Made by a program: the position numbers and the translations under genes
Notes under the pieces: generated by a model
The model's database searches: none
What the model saw: only the letters and a program-made list of their open reading frames with translations
What the model was told of the DNA's origin: nothing
From: Vibrio tapetis subsp. tapetis
GTDB taxonomy: Bacteria; Pseudomonadota; Gammaproteobacteria; Enterobacterales; Vibrionaceae
Assembly (NCBI RefSeq): GCF_900233005.1
Contig: NZ_LT960611.1
Coordinates: 992,001-1,056,000, forward strand
Direction: 5' to 3'
Length of the DNA stretch: 64,000 nucleotides
Shown: in pieces, positions 57,212-64,000 of the stretch
Layout: the number at the start of each line of letters is the position of its first letter
Position numbering within the stretch: the first letter of the stretch is position 1

Positions 57212-60152
57212 GATGAAGTCCTTTCAATACATCAATTCTTCTTTGAAGTTCGTTTATTTTTGCAACTTTATTATCTTCACTTATTAAAAGCCTCTCTTTT
57301 ATCTCATCCAAATGATCCTGCAATACACCCTTAATATAATCTTCTCCAATGTTAGACACTATATATTCATATATTTGTTCGTTAGATGAAAATTCTGACC
57401 TCAATTGTTCAATACTAATCCCAGTATCTGACACAACTTTTCTATGAAAATCTACGATATCGCAAATTTTTTGATGCGAAAACTCCCCTATAGAATTCTT
57501 CATAAAGAATCCTGAGATAAGAAGATCATGTATATTTGCACCAAGAGTTTTTATCTTTTTACATGATTCAACTTTCAATGAACTTCCAGTCTCATTTCTA
57601 TCTAAGAATAGTATCTTACTTTCCTGAATATCAGAGATTATAAATGGAGAGTGCGTTACAAAGATTACATTAATAGAATTTACATATTTCAACTCTAAGC
57701 CCCGAAGACCAGTTAAAAAATCAGTAATAAATAAGCGTTGAAGCTCCGGGTGATAATATAGCTCCACTTCATCCAAAACGATATTAACATGTGAATACTT
57801 GACCATATCATCACTTACTGATGATATATTATTTAAGTGATAATATATCGAGTTTAGAGTGTATATTTTTTGTTTTTCTCCTGAACTTAAAGTTTTGTAC
57901 TCCACTCCTTTATCTGAAATAAAGTCAACATCAAAAAATGATGGCGGTACAAAGTTTATATTTTTTGATTTTCCAACGCCTATTCGTTCAGATATATAAC
58001 CCGAGTACTCTTCCAGAGAAATTACGCTTTCTTTATCAGGTTCTTTATGATAAAAACTTTCATATGAATGGGATATAAAATTGGCAGCTTGATTCAACTT
58101 ATACGTAATATGACTATCATCATCTTTTAACACATTAAGGAAATCTTTCAAAGATTCATGTTTAAATTTATTATTTTCAGTACAAAAGTATTTTTTATAC
58201 CCAGAGTAAGTTAAGCAAATATTTACTAATTTTTTGAAAATATAGATCTCAGCATAATCAATTAATGTTTTACAAGTATCCAAGCTTGTTTTTGGTTCAG
58301 AACTAATTCCTATAGAAAATACACGTCTGAATAATAAAATAGTTTCTACTATTTCATCTTCATATTCCTCCACCATTACTCCATTAGATATAACATTAAT
58401 TTTATTTATATTCAATTTAAGCTTGACTCTATCAGCTTTATAAAACTCACTGATATTTCTATGGCTAAATATCTTACTATCGCCAGAATCAATTTCCAAT
58501 AGATTATTTAGAAGTCTTCGCTTCACTAGTACTTCTTGCCTGTTTATATCAATATTTCCTTTATCCCGAAATGGCTCTATCACAAGTGGAGTCTGGTATG
58601 CATCATTCTTATGAAATAATTTATTTAACCAAGCATTGTCATTACTGCAATTCATCGCATGCTGAGAATAATTTACAGAAATAGTATAGAAAAACCTAGA
58701 TAATTCTAAGTGTTTCTCATTGGTTATTATAGGGTTTAAATATCCATCTTCACCTTCATTATATTTTACAATCTCTATTTCTTCATTTTTTATTGAAAGC
58801 TTATAAATACCGTCTAATTTGAAATACAACTCTGAGTAAACACCATTGACATACCTAATATCAATATTATTACCTTCGCTTTTGTAATAAAAATTATTTA
58901 TCATTACATGCAGTAACTCTATTAACGAACTTTTACCTGTACCATTCCTTCCAACAATAGCTGAAATATTTACATTCACATCATCTTGGTTATAAATACT
59001 GACATTTTCTTTACCAGAATTACTAATTAAATCATCATTGAAAGAAAACGAATCATCAAGTATGTAATATTCATCCTCAGTTAGAGTTGATAAAAACTCA
59101 GAACTGCACCCCTTCATTGGTCTAATTGCAATCACACTAATTGATAAATCAGATTTGTATGGCTTTTTATCTTCTTCACAAGCACTAGCCTTACCATTTA
59201 TATAATCGTCAAAAAGGATTGTCTTATTGCTTTTAGAATCACTTTTTTCTCTCGAATCCCATACATAATCTTTGTATCTGTTTGTATTTTTATCATGACA
59301 AAATAATAGGTATTCCGCAGTTTTTTTACCTACCTCATCATCATAAATAACATCAAGATAGCTTAACGTTATTTTATCCAATGATACATAATCACGACTC
59401 CCCAACCAAAAAAGTAATTGTGATATAGCCTTCAGGTCAAGCGTTGAGCTGTCTATGATGCTTTCAATGAGTTCAGATTCGACCTCAAGAGAATTCACCA
59501 CCTTATATAGAAGATCCCATGTTGACTCCTGCACTAAATCAGTACGTTCAGATCTATTTTTGGCAAAATACATTACAGGTCTACAGGTGAAATCTACTAC
59601 ATTTTTAAATACGAGTTCATCACCAGTAAAAAATTCAAATAATACATTTAGTCTATCAATTCTATCTACATACTCTAAATCACGAGCACTTACGCTTAGA
59701 AATATATCAAAAGGATCAATGGTTAATTTATTTTTTGCCCAATCATTAACCTCAAAAAACCTACTTCTTTCTTTAAGCTCACACATTAAACTTAACGAAA
59801 CTTCTTTTTTATCCAAGGCTGAAGAGTAATAATCAGATAGTAAACCAGCAAGATACTCGTATACGTCATACCATTTGTATTCCATCCGATTTTCATCCAA
59901 AAAAGAATCAGATGAATACATGAATCTTAATTCTTTATCTGATTTATATTTAATGACTAAAAAAAACCTTCCTACTTTAACCTGATAATAATTTAGTGAT
60001 ATATGCTTGATAACTTGTGTATCTATAAGATCTTGAAGAATATATTGATATTTTACTTTATCGATAAATTCAACAATAATTTCCTGTTCATTATTTGTAA
60101 GTTCATTTAAGTAGTCTCTAAACTCTAGAGTAAGCTCTATTTGATAATTCAA
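57198..60152 (-). CDS. RecF/SMC-like ABC-type ATPase (PtuA-like) with RelE-like N-terminal domain
   Basis: 984 residues. Residues 1-90 look like a RelE/ParE-type toxin fold ('ELTLEFRDYLNELTNNEQEIIVEF...IKHISLNYYQVKVGRFFLVIKY...'). A helical region follows. The ATPase core has Walker A 'VGRNGTGKSS' (Gly401, Lys407), signature 'LSSGEKQ' (755-761), Walker B 'IVLDEVE' (Asp794-Glu795) and switch 'VTHSP' (His834). No TOPRIM domain, so it is not OLD/Gabija. An ATPase of this kind followed by an HNH gene with overlap is the Septu (PtuA-PtuB) layout. The low-GC, AT-rich codon use differs from the genes before 48 kb and indicates transfer. Confidence 0.82.
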   Translation of the reverse strand: MNYQIELTLEFRDYLNELTNNEQEIIVEFIDKVKYQYILQDLIDTQVIKHISLNYYQVKVGRFFLVIKYKSDKELRFMYSSDSFLDENRMEYKWYDVYEYLAGLLSDYYSSALDKKEVSLSLMCELKERSRFFEVNDWAKNKLTIDPFDIFLSVSARDLEYVDRIDRLNVLFEFFTGDELVFKNVVDFTCRPVMYFAKNRSERTDLVQESTWDLLYKVVNSLEVESELIESIIDSSTLDLKAISQLLFWLGSRDYVSLDKITLSYLDVIYDDEVGKKTAEYLLFCHDKNTNRYKDYVWDSREKSDSKSNKTILFDDYINGKASACEEDKKPYKSDLSISVIAIRPMKGCSSEFLSTLTEDEYYILDDSFSFNDDLISNSGKENVSIYNQDDVNVNISAIVGRNGTGKSSLIELLHVMINNFYYKSEGNNIDIRYVNGVYSELYFKLDGIYKLSIKNEEIEIVKYNEGEDGYLNPIITNEKHLELSRFFYTISVNYSQHAMNCSNDNAWLNKLFHKNDAYQTPLVIEPFRDKGNIDINRQEVLVKRRLLNNLLEIDSGDSKIFSHRNISEFYKADRVKLKLNINKINVISNGVMVEEYEDEIVETILLFRRVFSIGISSEPKTSLDTCKTLIDYAEIYIFKKLVNICLTYSGYKKYFCTENNKFKHESLKDFLNVLKDDDSHITYKLNQAANFISHSYESFYHKEPDKESVISLEEYSGYISERIGVGKSKNINFVPPSFFDVDFISDKGVEYKTLSSGEKQKIYTLNSIYYHLNNISSVSDDMVKYSHVNIVLDEVELYYHPELQRLFITDFLTGLRGLELKYVNSINVIFVTHSPFIISDIQESKILFLDRNETGSSLKVESCKKIKTLGANIHDLLISGFFMKNSIGEFSHQKICDIVDFHRKVVSDTGISIEQLRSEFSSNEQIYEYIVSNIGEDYIKGVLQDHLDEIKERLLISEDNKVAKINELQRRIDVLKGLHHDSN

Positions 60153-60419
60153 TTCAATTTCCTATGATACCTTTCTCATACAGACATTTAGTATATCTCA
60201 ATTAGAGTAACCCAAAAGCGAAAAGTTAATGTAATCAAATGAATAACCTAAAATAGTAGTCTATACATAAAGCGAAAGCTAAGAAGGTTTGGGGAAAAAC
60301 GCGCTAGCAATGTTCTATTCTCCCCGTCACCATAAGCATAACCAGTCACTTTTTAGCCTTTTCTGTGATGCGCTATCACCATCGATTTTCGCAACAAAAC
60401 AAAAAGGTATAAAAGTTTC

Positions 60420-60655
60420 GGGAGTTTAACCCACCTAATCCACCACACTCCTTTATTTTCCATTATTTTCCATTATTTTCATAAGCTTAACATGGTGGAT
60501 TAACACGTATGATTTAACCCACCCTATCCCACCATTCAACCCACCCCACCACTTTGGGGTGGGTTAGGTGAATCAGGGTGGATTGATAAAAACTTAATCC
60601 ACCACTACTTAACCAACTGATATTAAATACATAAATACTACAGTGGTGGATTAAC
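60420..60655. repeat. Iteron-like cluster, candidate replication origin of a mobile element
   Basis: About ten copies, in both directions, of GGTGGRTTA or its complement TAAYCCACC (for example near 60425, 60436, 60493, 60516, 60537, 60560, 60579, 60596, 60640), with a tandem ATTATTTTCC repeat at about 60453-60481 as an AT-rich easy-melting tract. It sits in the gene-free gap 60153-60835, next to a VapE-type helicase fragment. P4-like satellites and related elements place initiator iterons beside their primase-helicase gene. Confidence 0.6.
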
Positions 60656-60835
60656 TTTCTTAAAGTTTAGATTTTTTGCAGTTCAGTTTATCAAAGTCGC
60701 CGCATTTAGAATGACTAGTTCGTCACCCATAATGAATAGATGGCGCGCATCCAGAAACAGCTAAAAATAGGAAATGATTGGAGTTAACTTAGGAGTAAAA
60801 GAAAGCTGCCATTTCTAGCAGCCTTTTAGGTGGGA

Positions 60836-61702
60836 TCAGTTTGAATGGTTAATAGTAGGGATAAGATAACGCTGGGTACCTCTTAGCAGTTTCACTTCAA
60901 TATGGCCTTCTTTGGCCAATAAGGTAAGCGCCTTACCCACTTGTCGAACGTTACGAGTTGGTAAACCTAAGTATTGGCATACTTGTGTAGATGTTTGCCA
61001 TTCGCCTGTTCGCGCCTCAGAACCCTGATAAGCCGTCACATGCTCAAAGATGGCCACATACCAGCACCCTTTATCAACATGCTTATCTGCGGCCAGTTTA
61101 GAGAGCTGTTGCTCTCGTTTCGTTAGCATCCAAGCGAAACCGCCAAGGTAGAGATGCTTTAACTCAAGCCAGAATTGCTTTAGCTGCTCTGCATCTACCT
61201 GGCGAATGCCGCCAGTTCCGTTGAAGTGCCAACCAAGCAACTTGTTTAGCTTATCCATATCAACTGCATCAGATAGTTCGATCACAGCATATCGGCTATT
61301 ACCGGTTTCATCTTTCAAGAAATCAGTACCATTTACCGTTGCAATGAAATGAGTTTGCCTAGGCTTCTTAATATCGGCTCGGGCATACGGTGGCCGCACT
61401 GTATCAACCTCTCGCGTAATGAACGCTTTTAAGCCCCCTTGGCTATTTTTGGTCGAACGCTCTAGCTCTCCTAGTTCAACAATCCAAGAACGAATGCATG
61501 AAAGCACACTATCTTTGTTATCAGGGTTGAGCTCTGCACCTTCCAAGAACGCCTCTGGTACCACTTTAGCAATGCGCTCTATGAATGCGGTTTTCATAAA
61601 GGACTGATCGCCATGTAGCACCGTCACCAACTTACTTTTAAAACATAGTTTTGTCGAAAATCCTAATAATGAGAAAATTGGGGAATCTGCAATGATCTCC
61701 AT
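60836..61702 (-). CDS. VapE-type (virulence-associated E) helicase, N-terminally truncated
   Basis: 288 residues. 'TVLHGDQSFMKTAFIERIAKVVPEAFLEGAELNPDNKDSVLSCIRSWIVELGELE' is the P-loop and following helix of the VapE/phage primase-helicase ATPase; the usual Gly before Lys is Met ('SFMKT'). 'DTVRPPYARADIKKPRQTHFIATVNGTDFLKDETGNSRYAVIEL' contains the sensor and arginine-finger region. A C-terminal winged helix covers residues 215-285. Full-length relatives carry a primase or DUF3987 part of several hundred residues before this. Here the frame begins just before the P-loop and 72 bases after another gene, so the N-terminal half is gone. Remnant of a phage or satellite replication gene. Confidence 0.75.
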   Translation of the reverse strand: MEIIADSPIFSLLGFSTKLCFKSKLVTVLHGDQSFMKTAFIERIAKVVPEAFLEGAELNPDNKDSVLSCIRSWIVELGELERSTKNSQGGLKAFITREVDTVRPPYARADIKKPRQTHFIATVNGTDFLKDETGNSRYAVIELSDAVDMDKLNKLLGWHFNGTGGIRQVDAEQLKQFWLELKHLYLGGFAWMLTKREQQLSKLAADKHVDKGCWYVAIFEHVTAYQGSEARTGEWQTSTQVCQYLGLPTRNVRQVGKALTLLAKEGHIEVKLLRGTQRYLIPTINHSN

Positions 61703-61774
61703 GCCATTAGACGATCTAACGCTTTATTAATAACCACTTTGAGCACAGTTCGCAATCCAACATTTTCGATGCCA

Positions 61775-63387
61775 CTAAACTTCCATCCGCTCAAGGTCAT
61801 CGAGCTCTTCTTGAGCATTTCTTGATAGCATAAGGGAGTGCTTGTTTATTCGCTTAACTAAGGCTTCCGGTAATTCACTTAAAAGATCCTTCTTTTGTAG
61901 CAAATCGAAGGTAGTCTTAAATGCTTTAACGAATTCATTTGAGATTTTGACCATTACATCTAATCGTTCGAATTTCTGTTCATAATTAAGCGCTAGCTCC
62001 CTAGATTGACGCTCTATTGACTTAAGCTCATTCATTCGTTTATTGATCGTTTGTCGGTAGTCAGTACGAGCTAGACAGAAGTCTCTTACCTCAATAAGGT
62101 TGTTAGCATAAGTGTCGACAAGATCAGCTTCTATCAATTTTTCTTTTACCTGCTTTGTCAATTCGGTAACTTCGTCGGTCAAAATATTTCTTTGCTCAAT
62201 AAGTGGAGCAAATGATTCTCGCAACTCATGCCTTTGTTGCTCCAAAACAGCTTTCTTACGTAGACCTAAAGACTCAATTTCATCACACAGAAGGAATTTT
62301 TCGCGCTGTAAAACCTTGAACTCTTGAGCTAGTTTTTCATGTGCTCGTTGTCTTTCTTCCATCACCACGATTTCACGTTGAAATCGTCTATTAAACTCAT
62401 CAGCTAGCTCTTTTTCTAACTCCACATGTCGACTTTCTAGCTCCTGCTTCCACTCAGTTTCTGATTTTTCTCTTAACTGCGCAATGACTAACTGGTTTTC
62501 TTCATCAAGCTGCTTAAGCCTCGATTCAACCTTACCCACTATCTCCGATTCAATTTGAGCATGTCTCGATTTAGCTGAATCTAAAAGGGTTTTATGGGAC
62601 TCAATTGCTTTTTCCAACTCGGCCAGAATTTCATCTTGAGAGCTTTCACGAACCTTCATTTTCTCTAGGCGATCTTCATACTTTTTCTGATGCTCTTCTA
62701 TGCGCTCTTCTAACGTTTTCTTCGCATTCTCTTGCTTACTCTCTTTTTCTTCTAGCAGTTTTTGAGAGCGCATCAATGCTTCAAATTGCTTCCTAACCGT
62801 CTCATGCTTCTTTGTAGTATGGCTTGCAATATCATCGAGGTAATCATTACAAACATTGAGCGACTGCGTACGCACTAAACAGTGTTTCAAAGAATTAAAC
62901 TTATCTAAATGGCCACACTCTGACACGTCTATTTCAATGACATTTTTATTATTACTTCGACAATGCCAAATTTTATCACCATCACATTTGTGCTTATTGG
63001 CTATCTCTACCCAATACTGTTCACTCCCAACCGTTGCTACTAAATCTGGTCGTCGCCCATCCATATAGACTTCAATTTTCACATCAGATACTTTTAGTTC
63101 AGCGCAAGCATCTGGAGTCACCCAGCCTCTAATGAAATAGGTATTTTGCCAACACCGGCAAAGTATTCTTTCGCCGTTAAGTGCAGTTGAGTCTCGTACG
63201 CCAAGGCACATGCTTCATCAAAATAATGAGAAAAGTGCCAAGCTTTCTTTTGACCCTTATTCGCAATCAATTTAGCGCCACAACAAGCACATACAACATT
63301 GGCTTGGAGACCACTATCAACGTCTTCAATTGATACCGACTCTTTTGTATCTTGATATACCGCTCTTGTGATGTGAATTTCACTCAT
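61775..63387 (-). CDS. CoiA-like nuclease domain fused to a long coiled coil; frameshifted at a GGG run
   Basis: Start at 63387 (MSEIHITRAVYQDT) with a GGGAG ribosome site. The first frame gives the zinc ribbon 'CACCGAKLIANKGQKKAWHFSH' (CxxC and HFxH, as in CoiA) and ends '...KIPISLEAG' at a stop at 63118-63120. The next frame continues 'VTPDACAELKVSDVKIEVYMDGRRPDLVATVGSEQYWVEIANKH', a PD-(D/E)xK-like core (Asp in RPDLV, Glu in WVEI), then about 330 residues of coiled coil. The join needs -1 at GGG (63121-63123), i.e. one missing G. Total about 537 residues. CoiA-type proteins act on DNA in transformation; with the coil and a defence-type regulator beside it, an antiphage role is possible. 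Confidence 0.72.
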
Positions 63388-63447
63388 GGTTTTCTCCCAA
63401 ACAGCCCTTGACGTAATACTGACCAAAAAATAATATGACGCTATTAA

Positions 63448-63480
63448 CTACAGGTAAATACTGATTACATATACATGTAG
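63448..63480. promoter_or_regulatory. Inverted repeat in the divergent promoter, candidate operator of the WYL regulator
   Basis: Arms CTACAGGTA (63448-63456) and TACATGTAG (63472-63480) pair at eight of nine positions around a 15-base centre. It lies between the two divergent genes, 22 bases before the regulator ATG. BrxR/CapW proteins repress their own promoters from such repeats. Confidence 0.5.
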
Positions 63481-63502
63481 CATAAATGAGCAGGAGTAAG
63501 TT

Positions 63503-64000
63503 ATGAGTAAATGGCCAATAAGATGGGATCTTTTACTTCGATACAGAATGATAGAAGTCATTGCGCTGTGGGAAGGTAGGCTAACGACTAACCATTTGAT
63601 TAAAAGCTTTGGTATTGGTAGGCAGCAAGCGTCCAAAGATATCAACACTTACCTGGCAGAAATTGCTCCTTGCAACCTTGTCTACGATAAGCAGTTAAAA
63701 GGCTACAAACCCAGTGATAGCTTTATTCCAAAGTTAACGAGCGGTCATGCCGATGAGTATTTACACATCCTCTCTCGAAGTGAAGATATGACTGTGACTT
63801 TCGATGAGCTTGATATGGGCTTTGAAAATACTACGATGGTTCGCCCAGTAACACGCAACATTACACCTGAAATATTACGACCATTAGTTCAAGGTATCAG
63901 AGAGAAGAAACGTGTCGATTTAAGCTACACATCATTGAAAAATGGTGAGGAAGTAGAACGAATCATCTCTCCACATACACTCGTTTGTACACCATTGCGC
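63503..64000 (+). CDS. WYL-domain regulator of the BrxR/CapW type, N-terminal part (cut by window end)
   Basis: ATG at 63503 with ribosome site AGGAG; the frame stays open to base 64000. It begins 'MSKWPIRWDLLLRYRMIEVIALWEGRLTTNHLIKSFGIGRQQASKDINTY', the winged-helix of BrxR/CapW regulators, and reaches the start of the WYL domain ('LVQGIREKKRVDLSYTSLKNGEEVERIISPHTLV'). These homodimeric repressors sit at the head of defence islands (BREX, CBASS and others) and control the genes after them, which here are outside the window. Confidence 0.85.
   Translation, partial: MSKWPIRWDLLLRYRMIEVIALWEGRLTTNHLIKSFGIGRQQASKDINTYLAEIAPCNLVYDKQLKGYKPSDSFIPKLTSGHADEYLHILSRSEDMTVTFDELDMGFENTTMVRPVTRNITPEILRPLVQGIREKKRVDLSYTSLKNGEEVERIISPHTLVCTPLR

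Noticed and set aside
57198..60152. OLD-family nuclease (Gabija GajA)
   Set aside because: No TOPRIM domain follows the ATPase core, and the partner is an HNH protein rather than a UvrD-like helicase.
60420..60655. CRISPR array
   Set aside because: The repeats are short, face both ways and are unevenly spaced; there are no uniform spacers and no cas genes.
63448..63648. 66-codon minus-strand frame inside the WYL gene
   Set aside because: It is antisense to the clearly coding regulator gene starting at 63503.
1..64000. tRNA or rRNA genes
   Set aside because: I looked in the intergenic stretches for tRNA-like cloverleaf ends and T-loop sequences and found none that I could support.

Overview
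The window looks like a Vibrio-type marine gammaproteobacterial chromosome. It has a TonB2-like operon in the Vibrio order DUF3450-TtpC-ExbB-ExbD-TonB-TPR, a DUF2860 outer-membrane protein, Fur-type boxes with Vibrio-style 7-1-7 symmetry, and an accessory block with prophage remains.

Region by region. (1) 1-9.6 kb: the end of a LysR regulator, a pseudoazurin, and a leftward operon of two di-haem peroxidase-like cytochromes, a Tat-exported Rieske subunit and an arsenite-oxidase-like molybdoenzyme. This is the idrABP1P2 gene set of dissimilatory iodate reduction. A methyltransferase follows it and a broken HEAT-repeat gene diverges from it. (2) 9.7-14.4 kb: an ascorbate-family PTS (IIB-IIC-IIA) with a CRP-like site, a small two-repeat protein, a lipoprotein gene with a premature stop and a DUF1289 protein. 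(3) 14.4-17.3 kb: a FecCD/BtuF-type metal-complex ABC importer behind a Zur-like palindrome. (4) 17.6-26.3 kb: a DUF2860 barrel and a leftward tripartite RND efflux operon with a two-component system at its end. (5) 26.7-33 kb: an IS3-type orfA remnant and a siderophore-use locus (AraC regulator with a near-perfect Fur box, RhtX/AmpG-like MFS permease, TonB receptor, siderophore-interacting reductase). (6) 33.2-48.6 kb: two divergent, Fur-boxed operons. One is a complete TonB2-like energising system with an M16 protease. The other is a TonB receptor, an SbmA/YddA-type ABC transporter and a lipoprotein M16 protease. Together they resemble the protease-associated import systems (Pectobacterium Fus ferredoxin uptake, E. 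coli YddA-YddB-PqqL). Near-identical hairpin repeats lie just outside each end. (7) 48.6-64 kb: an accessory island. It holds small orphan genes, a gene-poor stretch, a SIR2-domain protein divergent from a soluble/membrane gene pair, a dead holin-endolysin cassette, a Septu-like HNH nuclease plus ABC-type ATPase pair with unusual domain layout, an iteron-like origin beside a truncated VapE-type helicase, a CoiA-like nuclease with a long coiled coil, and the start of a BrxR/CapW-type WYL regulator.

Six genes need a frameshift to read through: HEAT protein, histidine kinase, TtpC, second M16 protease, HNH nuclease and CoiA-like protein. Four of these are one-base losses in runs of A, T or G, so systematic homopolymer under-calling in the assembly must be ruled out before calling them pseudogenes or programmed frameshifts. 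The most novel-looking content is the Septu-like pair (RelE-like domain fused to the ATPase, helix-hairpin-helix inserted in the HNH domain), the import system with its own TonB complex, and the SIR2 neighbourhood.
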